DNA of 64,000 nucleotides from Alphaproteobacteria bacterium (GTDB lineage: Bacteria > Pseudomonadota > Alphaproteobacteria > Sphingomonadales > Sphingomonadaceae): NCBI GenBank assembly GCA_018970445.1, contig JAGWWF010000001.1, forward strand, positions 124,001 through 188,000. The letters run 5' to 3'. The notes under the pieces were generated by a model. The model searched no databases, was not told where the DNA came from, and saw only the letters and a list, made by a program, of their open reading frames with translations. Position 1 is the stretch's first letter. Every line of letters begins with the position of its first letter. Positions 16,360 to 24,619 of this stretch are shown here, piece after piece. The position numbers and the translations under genes are program-made.

Positions 16360-16911
16360 ATGACCCTGCTGCCGTTTCGTTCCCTGATCTGCCTGTTGCT
16401 GCCCCTGGGCTTCGCCGCCGCGCCGGCCGCGGCTGCCACCGCCTGCCTGCGCAGCGACAGCGGTGCCACGCCGGTGGAGCGGGACGATGGCACCACCAAT
16501 TTGTGCACACCGCGCTTTGTGTCGATCAAGAGCGGCAGTGCGATGCTGCGCGCCGGGCCGGGCGACCGCTTTCCCATCCTGTGGGAATACAGGCGCGCCG
16601 GCCTGCCGATGGAGGTGCTGCAGGAATATGAGATCTGGCGCAAGGTGCGCGATCCGGCCGGCGTGGTGGGCTGGATGCAGAAGGCGCTGCTGACCAGGCA
16701 GCGCACCGCCATCATCACCGGGCAGACGCGGCTGCTCTATGTGTCACCCGATGTCAAAAGCCGCATTGCCTGGCGCATCGCGCCCGGCGCCGTGGTGATG
16801 GTGACGCTGTGCGAAGACATGTGGTGCCGGGTAAGCCGCGATGGCCGCTCCGGTTATATCCTGCGCGAGCATATGTGGGGCACCTACCGGCGCGAGAAGA
16901 TCGAGGGTTAA
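16360..16911 (+). CDS. Exported protein with two bacterial SH3-like regions
   Basis: The 183-residue protein has a signal peptide (LICLLLPLGFAAAPAAAA). A bacterial SH3-type segment follows (FVSIKSGSAMLRAGPGDRFPILWEYRRAGLPMEVL), ending GWMQKALL. A second SH3-like stretch with LCEDMWCRVSRDGRSGYI follows it. Such proteins usually bind cell-wall peptides or act as periplasmic accessory factors; the precise role is unknown. ATG 16360 follows AGAGGAAG. Its stop overlaps by four bases the stop of the convergent MFS gene. Confidence 0.82.
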   Translation: MTLLPFRSLICLLLPLGFAAAPAAAATACLRSDSGATPVERDDGTTNLCTPRFVSIKSGSAMLRAGPGDRFPILWEYRRAGLPMEVLQEYEIWRKVRDPAGVVGWMQKALLTRQRTAIITGQTRLLYVSPDVKSRIAWRIAPGAVVMVTLCEDMWCRVSRDGRSGYILREHMWGTYRREKIEG

Positions 16912-18275
16912 CGCGCCAGCCGCCCGCCGCCCTTCACGAACAGCATCAGCCCCAGCCCGATCACCAGCAGGCCGATCACCGGCCAGAAGCCCGCCGCCTG
17001 GCTGCCGCTGGCCCGCGTGGCCTGTTCCACCAGCAGCGGCCCCAGCCACATGGTGGCCGAACCGGCCAGCGCATACAGCCCGAAATAGGCCCCCAGCTGT
17101 TCGGGCGGGGCAATGCGGGTGAGCAGGGTGCGCGACGAGGCATAGGCCGCGGTGATGGTGATGGCCAGCCCGCAGCCCAGCGCCAGAAAGCCCAGTTCGG
17201 GCAGGCTGGCATAGACCGGGCTGCCCCACACCGGCCTGGCCGACACGGCGGCAAAGCCGATATGGCCGCGATCGGTGCCGATCACCGCCAGTTCCAGGCC
17301 GATCAGGGCCAGCAATTCCAGCATCAGCGCGGGGCGCGGGCCGATGGCGCCATCCAGCCGGCCGGCCAGCAGCCCGCCGGCCACCGCCGCCGTGCTGAGC
17401 AGCAGGCCATAGCCCAGCATTTCCAGCGTGCCCCAGCCCATCACCCCGCTGGCAAAGATGCCGCCAAACAGCAGGATGGCGGTGAGGCCATCGGTGAACA
17501 ACATGCGCGCCAGCAGATAGAGCAGCACATTGGCATTGCCGCGGGCATTGGCGAACAGCCGCACCAGATCGGCGATGCCGCCGGCCAGCGCACCGGCCAG
17601 CGTGGCACCGCTGCGCGGCCGGTCGGGCACCAGGGCGAACAGCGGCAGGCTGCCCAGCGCCATCAGCAGCGCCACGATCGGCCCGGTGATGCGCGCCGGT
17701 TCGCCCAGCGCCGGATCCAGGCCCAGCAGCGGGCGATCCGGCAGAAACGGCAGATCGATGCTGCCGGGCAGGGCAAAGGCATAAAGCACCAGCAACAGCA
17801 GCGCCACCGACACGGCATTGCCCGCTGCCAGCCCGGCCCCGCTGGCCCGCGCCGCGCCGGCTGCACCGGCCGCCGGCACCAGCAGGGCATTGTGCAGCAT
17901 GTCGTGCGCGGCCAGCAGCCAGGTCATGGTGGCACCGGCCGCCACCACCCAGGCCACGCCCAGCAGCGGTTCGGGTGCGCCCCTGGGCGTGACGAACCAC
18001 AGGCTGGCGCAGATGCACACCATCGCCATCGTCACCAGCGCCAGCAGCGGCTTGCGCGGGCCCAGCCGATCAACCGCCGCGCCCAGCACCGGCATGGATG
18101 CCATCACCGCCCAGCCGCCCCATTTGCCGCCCGCCGCGATCAGCGCCTGGCCTTCCACCGGATTGCCCACCACCTGGGCCACGAACCAGGGCGCAAAGAT
18201 ATAGATGGAAATCAGGATCACATAGGGATCGCGCCCCCCCTGCGCCGCCACCCAGGCCAGGGCCGCCCGGTTCAA
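16908..18275 (-). CDS. MFS transporter
   Basis: This 455-residue inner-membrane protein has about 12 predicted helices and the loop GAAVDRLGPRKPLLAL between helices 2 and 3, a variant of the MFS signature. The substrate cannot be inferred. It is the last gene of the hemC-hemD-mitofilin-like group. Its ATG overlaps the stop of the preceding gene by four bases, so translation is coupled. Its own stop overlaps that of the convergent SH3 gene. Confidence 0.85.
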   Translation of the reverse strand: MNRAALAWVAAQGGRDPYVILISIYIFAPWFVAQVVGNPVEGQALIAAGGKWGGWAVMASMPVLGAAVDRLGPRKPLLALVTMAMVCICASLWFVTPRGAPEPLLGVAWVVAAGATMTWLLAAHDMLHNALLVPAAGAAGAARASGAGLAAGNAVSVALLLLVLYAFALPGSIDLPFLPDRPLLGLDPALGEPARITGPIVALLMALGSLPLFALVPDRPRSGATLAGALAGGIADLVRLFANARGNANVLLYLLARMLFTDGLTAILLFGGIFASGVMGWGTLEMLGYGLLLSTAAVAGGLLAGRLDGAIGPRPALMLELLALIGLELAVIGTDRGHIGFAAVSARPVWGSPVYASLPELGFLALGCGLAITITAAYASSRTLLTRIAPPEQLGAYFGLYALAGSATMWLGPLLVEQATRASGSQAAGFWPVIGLLVIGLGLMLFVKGGGRLAR

Positions 18276-19258
18276 CGCCGGGTGCCGGCGGGCAGCGGCG
18301 GGGCGGCAACCGGCGGCGCGATCGGCGTGGTGGCCGCCGCCTCCAGCCGGGCCAGCGCGGCTTCGGCGGCCAGCAGCCGTTCGGCATTGGCCAGCCAGCC
18401 ACGCACCATGGCATTGCCGGCCAGCGCCGGGGCGGCGCGCAGCCGGGCGGTGGCGGCCGCCACATCGCCGCGCACCATGGCGGCGCGGGCGGCGGCCACC
18501 GGCCCCTGCGCGGCCGCGCCCGACATGGCATCATCCAGCCGCGCCATCAGCGCCTGCCACCAATTGGGCCGCACATCGCTGGTATCGGCCAGCACGCCCA
18601 GTTCGCGGGCCAGGCCGGCGCGTGTGACCGGCTTGGCCGCCAGCGCCGCCAGCGCCGCCACCGCATCGCCATCACCGGCTTCGAACAGCCGGCTGGCGGC
18701 CGGCAGCAGCGCATCGATCGGCCGGCCATCGGCCAGCGCCCGGCGCAGCAGCAGCACGGTCAACATCGCCTCGGCCCGGTTGGCCGCGCCTTGCGCGGTG
18801 GTGATCAGGCTGGTGTCGCGCGCCTCCTGCGCGGCCAGCCGGGCGGCCAGATCGGCCAGCTGCCCGGCCAGCGCATCGATGCGCTGCGCATCGCGCTGCA
18901 GCTGATCGGTGCTGCTTTCCACCCGCGCTTCGGTGCGGGCCAGCCGCTCGGCCGCCACCACCGGGGCCGACGGCGCGCGTTTTTCCAGCGCCGCCAGCCG
19001 CTGTTCCAGTGCCGGCTGGTCTGGCTGCGTCGCCGCGGCAAACGGCAGCCGGCCGCGCACCGCCTGTTCAAACCAGGGATTGGCGATCAGGCCGGCGGCA
19101 AAGGCAAGGACCGCGGCTGCCACCGCCCAGGGCAACAGGCTGCGCCGCGCCGCGCCGGGCGCCGGCGTGGCCGGCTGGCCCATCAGCCGGGCGCGCAGCC
19201 GCTCGGTCGCGGCCAGGCTGGCCTCGTTGATCTCGCCGCGGTCAAAGGGATCGTTCAT
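18272..19258 (-). CDS. Mitofilin/COG4223-like membrane protein
   Basis: The 328-residue protein starts with a short cytoplasmic region, a single membrane helix (LLPWAVAAAVLAFAAGLIA, about residues 42-60), then a long coiled-coil-prone segment rich in Ala, Arg and Glu (LEQRLAALEKRAP, LAGQLADLAARLAAQEA) and an Ala-rich helical C-terminus. This plan and its place directly after hemC-hemD match the alphaproteobacterial mitofilin-domain protein, the Mic60 homologue implicated in inner-membrane shaping. Motif conservation is low, so the family call rests on topology and synteny. The ORF track extends it into hemD; ATG 19258 is the first sensible start, 13 bp after hemD. Confidence 0.72.
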   Translation of the reverse strand: MNDPFDRGEINEASLAATERLRARLMGQPATPAPGAARRSLLPWAVAAAVLAFAAGLIANPWFEQAVRGRLPFAAATQPDQPALEQRLAALEKRAPSAPVVAAERLARTEARVESSTDQLQRDAQRIDALAGQLADLAARLAAQEARDTSLITTAQGAANRAEAMLTVLLLRRALADGRPIDALLPAASRLFEAGDGDAVAALAALAAKPVTRAGLARELGVLADTSDVRPNWWQALMARLDDAMSGAAAQGPVAAARAAMVRGDVAAATARLRAAPALAGNAMVRGWLANAERLLAAEAALARLEAAATTPIAPPVAAPPLPAGTRR

Positions 19259-19271
19259 GCTGGCCGCGACC

Positions 19272-19928
19272 CTAGCCGGCTTTGGCCAGTATCGCCAGCA
19301 GCGCCGCATCATCGGGGCTGGGCGCGGCCTCGCCGGCGCGCCAGCCGGGGCCGGCCGCCGCCAGCGCCAGCGGGCTGATGGCAAACAGCGCCACATCGCG
19401 GCGGCGGCCGCCCAGCCGATCCCATTCGGCCGCCAGATGCCGGGCGGTGCGCGGCGAATGCAGCAGGATGCCATCCACCGGCACCAGCATCGGCAAGGGC
19501 AGCAGCCGGGCGCGATACAGGATGCGCGTTTCGATCGCCAGCCCATCGGGCACGGCGGCGGCGGTGCGATCCTCTCCGGCCAGATGCAGCAGCCGCTGCG
19601 GGCCACGGGCGGCCAGCTGATCCAGCAGGCCCTGCAACGTGCCGGGGCCGGCGGCCACCGCGCGCCAGCCGGCATCACGCGCTGCCCGCGCCGTCGCCTC
19701 GCCCACGCAGAACAGCGGCAGATGCTGCAACGCCGCCGCTGCCGGCCCGGCATGGCGCACGGCGGCCGCGCTGGTGATGATCACGCCATCGGGCAATGCT
19801 GCGGGCGGTGTCCAGTCCAGCGCTTCGGTGGCCAGCAGCGGCACCACGATCGCCTCATGCCCCAGCGCCCGCAGCTTCGCGGCCGTCGCCGCTGCACCCG
19901 GTTCGGGGCGGACGACGAGCAGGCGCAT
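19272..19928 (-). CDS. hemD: Uroporphyrinogen-III synthase
   Basis: This 218-residue cytoplasmic enzyme closes and rearranges hydroxymethylbilane to uroporphyrinogen III in haem and corrin synthesis. HemD sequences diverge strongly. The call rests on MRLLVVRPEPGAAATAAKL, the TSAAAVRHAG segment and LFCVGEATARAARDAG, all typical positions, and on the overlap with hemC: the hemC stop and hemD start share one base (TAATG). Confidence 0.9.
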   Translation of the reverse strand: MRLLVVRPEPGAAATAAKLRALGHEAIVVPLLATEALDWTPPAALPDGVIITSAAAVRHAGPAAAALQHLPLFCVGEATARAARDAGWRAVAAGPGTLQGLLDQLAARGPQRLLHLAGEDRTAAAVPDGLAIETRILYRARLLPLPMLVPVDGILLHSPRTARHLAAEWDRLGGRRRDVALFAISPLALAAAGPGWRAGEAAPSPDDAALLAILAKAG

Positions 19929-20839
19929 TACGGGTTGAACAGGCCGCGCACCGCCGGGCCGGCCTGGGCCAGCAGCCGGGCGGCCAGCGCCGCCACCGCG
20001 GCCGGCGCATCGGCCAGCGGCCCGGTGAACTCGCCCTGCTGCATCTCGCTGCCATCCTCGGCAAAGATCTGGCCACGGAACTGCACCTTGCCATCCACCA
20101 GCTGCGCCAACGCCGCCACCGGCGAATGGCAGGTGCCGCCCAGGGCCGCCAGAAAACCGCGTTCCAGCATCACGCAATCCAGCGTGGGCTGGTGGTTGAT
20201 GGCGGCCAGCCGGGCCAGTGTGTCGCCATCGCCGGCCCGCGCCGTGATGCCCACCGCGCCTTGCGCGCTGGCTGGCAGCATCTGTTCCACCGGCACGATG
20301 CTGCCCACTGCCATGCCAAGCCGCGCCAGGCCGGCGGCGGCCAGCAGCGTGGCATCGATCACGCCCTCCTGCACCCTGGCCAGCCGTGTGGCGACATTGC
20401 CGCGCAGGATTTCGGTGCTGATGTCCGGCCGCTGCGCCTTCAGCTGCGCCGCCCGGCGCGGCGATGATGTGCCGATGCGCGCGCCGGGTTTCAGCGCGGC
20501 GATGCTGGCCGCCCCGATCAGCGTTTCGCGCACATCGGCGCGCGGCAGCATCGCCGGCAGCACGATGCCCTGCTTCAGCAGGGTTTCGACATCCTTCATC
20601 GAATGCACGCCGATATCGATGCGGCCATCCAGCAGGGCGGCGTCCAGCTCCTTGGTCCACAGCGCCTTGCCGCCGATTTCGGCCAGCGCGCGATCCTGCA
20701 CCTTGTCGCCGGTGGTGTGGATGATGATGATCTCCACATCCGCCTCGCCCCAGCCATGCGCGGATTTCAGCGCGTCGGCCGTCATGTGCGCCTGGGCCAG
20801 GGCAAGGGGGGAACCGCGGGTGCCGATCTTGAAGCTCAT
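19928..20839 (-). CDS. hemC: Porphobilinogen deaminase (hydroxymethylbilane synthase)
   Basis: The enzyme polymerises four porphobilinogens into hydroxymethylbilane. The 303-residue protein opens with FKIGTRGSPLALAQA and has the substrate-binding Asp/Arg segments (GVHSMKDVET, GTSSPRRAAQL). The Cys carrying the dipyrromethane cofactor is in LGGTCHSPVAA, near residue 240. ATG 20839 is used; the track start at 21073 is antisense to tsaD. It heads the hemC-hemD-mitofilin-MFS unit and is divergent from tsaD across 56 bp, the usual sphingomonad and rhizobial arrangement. Confidence 0.95.
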   Translation of the reverse strand: MSFKIGTRGSPLALAQAHMTADALKSAHGWGEADVEIIIIHTTGDKVQDRALAEIGGKALWTKELDAALLDGRIDIGVHSMKDVETLLKQGIVLPAMLPRADVRETLIGAASIAALKPGARIGTSSPRRAAQLKAQRPDISTEILRGNVATRLARVQEGVIDATLLAAAGLARLGMAVGSIVPVEQMLPASAQGAVGITARAGDGDTLARLAAINHQPTLDCVMLERGFLAALGGTCHSPVAALAQLVDGKVQFRGQIFAEDGSEMQQGEFTGPLADAPAAVAALAARLLAQAGPAVRGLFNP

Positions 20840-20895
20840 GGCCCTGCCATGGCGCGGCGGTTGCGGATTGGCAAGGGAGGGCCTAGCTGGGCCGT

Positions 20896-21948
20896 GTGAA
20901 CAACGCGCTTGTCCTTGGCATCGAATCCAGCTGCGATGAAACCGCGGTGGCGCTGGTGCGCGCCGATCGCACCATCCTGGCCCAGCGCATCGCCAGCCAG
21001 AACGAGGCGCATGAACGCTTTGGCGGCGTGGTGCCCGAACTGGCGGCGCGCGCCCATGCCGATCGGCTGGCACCGATGGTGCAGGCGGTGCTGGACGAAG
21101 CCGGCATCGGCCTGGCCGCCGTGGACGCCATCGCCGGCACCGCCGGGCCCGGCCTGATCGGCGGGGTGATGGTGGGGCTGGTCACCGCCAAGGCGCTGGC
21201 GATGGCGGCGGGCAAGCCGCTGATCGCGGTCAACCATCTCGAAGGCCATGCGCTGTCGCCCCGGCTGGCCGATGCGGCGCTGCATTTCCCCTATCTGCTG
21301 CTGCTGGTGTCGGGTGGCCATTGCCAGTTGCTGTTTGTCGAAGGCGTCGGCCGTTATCGCCGGCTGGCCACCACGATCGATGATGCGGTGGGTGAGGCGT
21401 TCGACAAATCGGCCAAGCTGCTGGGCCTGGGCTTTCCCGGCGGCCCGGCGCTGGAACGAGCGGCGCGCACCGGCAACCCGGCGCGCCATGCCCTGCCGCG
21501 CCCGCTGGTGGGCAGCGATGAACAGCATTTTTCCTTTGCCGGCCTGAAAAGCGCCGTGCTGCGCGCCCGCGCCGCCATGGCCGAGCCGTCGGCACAGGAC
21601 ATCGCCGATCTGGCCGCCAGCTTCCAGCAGGCGGCGTGTGATTGCCTGGTGGACCGCACCGCCCGCGCCCTGGCGCGCGTGCCGCAGGCCACCGCGCTGG
21701 TGGTGGCCGGCGGGGTGGCGGCCAACCAGCGCATCAGGGGTGCCTTGTCCGAACTGGCCGCCGCCCACGGCCTGCCGTTCGTGGCACCGCCACTGTGGCT
21801 GTGCACCGACAATGGCGCGATGATCGCCTGGGCCGGGGTGGAGCGGTTTCTGGCCGGCGACGTGGATGATCTGCATGCCCCCGCCCGCCCGCGCTGGCCG
21901 CTCGATCCCGCCGCCGAAGCCGTGCGCGGGGCGGGGGTGAAGGCATGA
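20896..21948 (+). CDS. tsaD: tRNA N6-adenosine threonylcarbamoyltransferase TsaD
   Basis: TsaD attaches the threonylcarbamoyl group to A37 of ANN-decoding tRNAs, working with TsaB and TsaE. The 350-residue protein has the ASKHA-fold start [15 protein letters not shown], the metal-binding HLEGH near residue 114, SGGHCQLL, and the C-terminal [13 protein letters not shown]. The start is GTG 20896. Its stop overlaps the gpsA start (ATGA). Confidence 0.96.
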   Translation: MNNALVLGIESSCDETAVALVRADRTILAQRIASQNEAHERFGGVVPELAARAHADRLAPMVQAVLDEAGIGLAAVDAIAGTAGPGLIGGVMVGLVTAKALAMAAGKPLIAVNHLEGHALSPRLADAALHFPYLLLLVSGGHCQLLFVEGVGRYRRLATTIDDAVGEAFDKSAKLLGLGFPGGPALERAARTGNPARHALPRPLVGSDEQHFSFAGLKSAVLRARAAMAEPSAQDIADLAASFQQAACDCLVDRTARALARVPQATALVVAGGVAANQRIRGALSELAAAHGLPFVAPPLWLCTDNGAMIAWAGVERFLAGDVDDLHAPARPRWPLDPAAEAVRGAGVKA

Positions 21949-22913
21949 CGACGTTCGGCATCATCGGCGGCGGTGCATGGGGAACTGCTCTTGCCGCAAC
22001 GCTCGCCGGCAATGGCCCGGTCACGCTCTGGGCCCGTGAGGAAGAGGTGGTGGCCGCCATCAACGAATCGCGTGAGAACCCGCTGTTCCTGCCCGGCATC
22101 CCCCTGCCCGCCGGCATCAGTGCCACCACCGCTCTGGCCGATCTGGCCGCCTGCGCCATCATCCTGCTCGTCGTTCCGGCCCAGCATCTGCGCGCCGTCC
22201 TCAGCCAAGCCGCCATCCCCGCCGCCACGCCGCTGGTGCTGTGCGCCAAGGGGATCGAGGCCGGCAGCCATCAGCTGATGCTGGAGGTGGCGCGCGCCTG
22301 CGTGCCCAATCCCATCGCCGTGCTGTCCGGCCCCAGCTTCGCGCACGAGGTGGCGGCCGGCAAACCCTGCGCCATCACGCTGGCCTGTGCCGACCGGGCC
22401 CTGGGCGAACGCCTTGTCGCCGCCATGGCCCGCCCCGCCTTCCGCCTTTATCAGTCCGATGATGTGCTGGGCGCCGAGATTGGCGGCGCGGTGAAGAATG
22501 TGCTCGCCATCGCCTGCGGGGTGGTGGAAGGCGCCGGTCTTGGCCTCAACGCCCGCGCCGCACTGATCGCGCGCGGCTTTGCCGAAATGACGCGCTTTGG
22601 CGTGGCCCGCGGCGCGCGGGCCGAAACGCTGGCCGGCCTGTCGGGCCTGGGCGATCTTGTTCTCACCTGCTCATCGGAAAACAGCCGCAACTTCCGGCTG
22701 GGTGTCGGCCTGGGCCAGGGCCGCCCCATCGCCGAACTGCTCGCCGGCCCGGCGGTCGCCGAGGGTGCCGCCACCGCTCCCGTCCTCGTGGAGGCCGCCC
22801 GCGCCGCCGGCGTCGAAATACCGATCTCCGAGGCTGTCGCGGCGCTGCTGGCAGGCGCGCCGGTGCGCGAGACCATCAACGCGTTGCTGGCGAGGCCGTT
22901 GAAGGCGGAATGA
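21945..22913 (+). CDS. gpsA: Glycerol-3-phosphate dehydrogenase [NAD(P)+]
   Basis: GpsA reduces dihydroxyacetone phosphate to sn-glycerol 3-phosphate for phospholipid synthesis. The 322-residue protein has the nucleotide-binding [10 protein letters not shown] at the N-terminus, [15 protein letters not shown], and the catalytic Lys region [17 protein letters not shown]. The C-terminal [21 protein letters not shown] is also typical. It overlaps tsaD by four bases, a pairing common in alphaproteobacteria, and ends 3 bp before the convergent ParE-like toxin gene. Confidence 0.96.
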   Translation: MTTFGIIGGGAWGTALAATLAGNGPVTLWAREEEVVAAINESRENPLFLPGIPLPAGISATTALADLAACAIILLVVPAQHLRAVLSQAAIPAATPLVLCAKGIEAGSHQLMLEVARACVPNPIAVLSGPSFAHEVAAGKPCAITLACADRALGERLVAAMARPAFRLYQSDDVLGAEIGGAVKNVLAIACGVVEGAGLGLNARAALIARGFAEMTRFGVARGARAETLAGLSGLGDLVLTCSSENSRNFRLGVGLGQGRPIAELLAGPAVAEGAATAPVLVEAARAAGVEIPISEAVAALLAGAPVRETINALLARPLKAE

Positions 22914-22916
22914 CGG

Positions 22917-23207
22917 TCAGAGCGGCCCGGCCAGCAACCGGCCGGCGTGGAAGATGCCCAGGATCAGCACCGCATCCGCCTCCACCCGATAGGCAATCGT
23001 TGCCCGTCCTTCGAAACTGATGGTGCGCACGGATGGGCCCAGATCGTCCCGCGTCGTGCCGCGATGCGGGAAATCCGCCAGGCCAGCGCAGGCCTGCTCG
23101 ATACGGTCCAGATAAGCCAGCGCCACATCAGCGCCCGCATTGGCCGCCACCCAATCGCCAATCCGTTCCAGATCGGCCAGGGCTAGCCGGCTCAGTTCAA
23201 CCCGCAT
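22917..23207 (-). CDS. parE: ParE/RelE-family toxin of a type II toxin-antitoxin pair
   Basis: This 96-residue protein has the ParE/RelE fold pattern: LSRLALADLERIGDWVAANAG for helix 1, YLDRIEQACAGLADFPHRG, and a C-terminal strand set RATIAYRVEADAVLILGIFHAGR. ParE toxins act on DNA gyrase and RelE members on ribosomes; which applies cannot be told here. The ATG at 23207 lies inside the 3' end of the antitoxin (11-base overlap), so the pair is translationally coupled. Confidence 0.85.
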   Translation of the reverse strand: MRVELSRLALADLERIGDWVAANAGADVALAYLDRIEQACAGLADFPHRGTTRDDLGPSVRTISFEGRATIAYRVEADAVLILGIFHAGRLLAGPL

Positions 23208-23463
23208 CAGGGCGCGACAGGCGCACGCGCAAGCCCGCCATGCCATCGGCCAGTGGCAGGCGATCATCAGGCGCGGCGTTCACGGCGGCGATCCGGGCAC
23301 GGATCAGATCATCCAGCGCCGCTTCCTCCCGATCAAGCGCACGCAGCCCGGCCCGCACCACCTCGCTCAGACTGGCATAACGGCCAGAGGCGACCCGGCT
23401 GTGCGCCGGTTCCGCCAGATCACCAAGCGTCACCGTCACTGGTCTGGATGCGCGCGTTGCCAT
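23197..23463 (-). CDS. parD: ParD-like antitoxin
   Basis: The 88-residue protein has a ribbon-helix-helix start (RPVTVTLGDLAEPAHSRVASGRYASLSEVVRAGLRALDREE) followed by a polar C-terminal tail that would wrap the toxin. It precedes and overlaps the toxin gene, the normal ParD-ParE order. ATG 23463 is chosen because the DNA-binding domain starts immediately after it. A perfect 13-base palindrome lies directly upstream and is a good candidate for its operator. Confidence 0.84.
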   Translation of the reverse strand: MATRASRPVTVTLGDLAEPAHSRVASGRYASLSEVVRAGLRALDREEAALDDLIRARIAAVNAAPDDRLPLADGMAGLRVRLSRPDAG

Positions 23464-23474
23464 GACGCCATTGT

Positions 23475-23487
23475 ATGACATTGTCAT
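23475..23487. promoter_or_regulatory. Candidate ParD operator palindrome
   Basis: ATGACA-T-TGTCAT is a perfect 6+1+6 inverted repeat beginning 12 bases before the antitoxin start. Type II antitoxins of the ribbon-helix-helix class repress their own promoter through such sites. Binding here is inferred from position and symmetry. Confidence 0.55.
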
Positions 23488-23506
23488 GGCAGCCACAAGC
23501 CGCCGA

Positions 23507-23662
23507 TCAGAAATCCACCGCGATGCCGCCCTTTTCCCAGTCGCCATAACGCACCGGATCGGGCCCCTTGCGGCCGCCCACTTCGGTGTCGGTCGGGGGC
23601 GGCGGCGGGGCTTGTGGCTGCTTGTCGCGCGGGTCGGGCGTTGGGGTCTTGTCCTTGTCCAT
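23507..23662 (-). CDS. DUF1674 protein, succinate dehydrogenase assembly factor 4 homologue
   Basis: This 51-residue protein ends in the conserved family signature GGRKGPDPVRYGDWEKGGIAVDF. Eukaryotic SDHAF4 and its alphaproteobacterial relatives bind the flavinylated SdhA subunit during assembly. The N-terminus is a short Pro- and Asp-rich linker. ATG 23662 is used; the longer track start has no support. It lies upstream of the toxin-antitoxin pair on the same strand. Downstream of it is the candidate operator. Confidence 0.88.
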   Translation of the reverse strand: MDKDKTPTPDPRDKQPQAPPPPPTDTEVGGRKGPDPVRYGDWEKGGIAVDF

Positions 23663-23718
23663 ATCGCAGTGTTGCCACCGCCCTGCCCCTGATAGCAATG
23701 GGGTGAAGGGAAGCAGGC

Positions 23719-24546
23719 ATGTTCGACAACAAGGTGATCGCCATCACCGGCGCTGGCAGCGGCATCGGGCGGGCGCTGGCGCTGGATCTGGCCGCGCGCG
23801 GCGCGGTGCTGGCCTTGAGCGACAAGGACGAAGTGGGTCTGGCCGAAACACGCCGCCTGCTTGGCAACCGGCCGGCCAGCATCACCACACTGGACGTGAC
23901 CGACACGCCCGCGCTGCACGCCTGGATTGCAGCGGCGGTCAGCGATTTCGGCCGGCTGGATGGCATCATCAACAATGCCGGATTGAGCGTGGTGGCGCCC
24001 TTTGCCGATTGCCCGCGCGATGATTTCGATCGGGTGATGGCGGTGAACTTCACCGGCGTGGTGGAAGGCTGCCGGGCCGCGCTGCCGCATGTGCGTGGCG
24101 CCGCCGCCAGGGATGGCGTGGGCTGGATCGTCAATATTTCCAGCGTGTTCGGCATGATGGGCTACCCCACCCAAAGCGCCTACAACGCCAGCAAATATGC
24201 GGTGCGCGGGCTGACCGAAGCCCTGGCGATGGAACTGGCGATCACCGATCCCAACATCGCCGTGATCCGCGTGCACCCCGGCGGCATCAAGACCAATGTG
24301 GCAAAGAACAGCAAGCGCATCGCCCTGCTGCCGGGGCAGGACCCCGATGCCGATGTCGCCGCCGAATTCGAAGCTGCGGCGAAAACCACGCCGGCGCAGG
24401 CCGCCGCCACCATCATCAAGGGCATGGAACAGCGCAGCATGCGCGTGCTGATCGGGCCGGATGCGCGCTTCATTGATTGGATGGTGCGATTGTTCCCGGT
24501 CAATTATTTCAAGGTGATCGGCAGTTTCCTCGGGCGGCGCAAATAG
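23719..24546 (+). CDS. Short-chain dehydrogenase/reductase
   Basis: This 275-residue classical SDR has the cofactor motif TGAGSGIG (residues 10-17), NNAG near residue 90, the catalytic Ser in VNISSVFG and YNASK near residue 155. The C-terminal part (QRSMRVLIGPDARFIDWMVRLFPVNYF) is typical of membrane-associated SDRs acting on lipids or sterols, but no substrate can be named. ATG 23719 follows GGGAAGCAGGC. It is divergent from the DUF1674 gene. Confidence 0.87.
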   Translation: MFDNKVIAITGAGSGIGRALALDLAARGAVLALSDKDEVGLAETRRLLGNRPASITTLDVTDTPALHAWIAAAVSDFGRLDGIINNAGLSVVAPFADCPRDDFDRVMAVNFTGVVEGCRAALPHVRGAAARDGVGWIVNISSVFGMMGYPTQSAYNASKYAVRGLTEALAMELAITDPNIAVIRVHPGGIKTNVAKNSKRIALLPGQDPDADVAAEFEAAAKTTPAQAAATIIKGMEQRSMRVLIGPDARFIDWMVRLFPVNYFKVIGSFLGRRK

Positions 24547-24619
24547 GGAGAGGATCAAGCAGCGATTGTGCGCTGACCAAGGGTGGGCTTTCCCGCCGCT
24601 TTCAGGCAAGGACGCGCCG

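Noticed and set aside
16809-18905. 698-residue plus-strand ORF over the MFS and mitofilin-like genes
   Set aside because: Its His/Gln/Arg/Gly-rich composition is typical of a reverse-complement shadow; the opposite strand has real membrane proteins.
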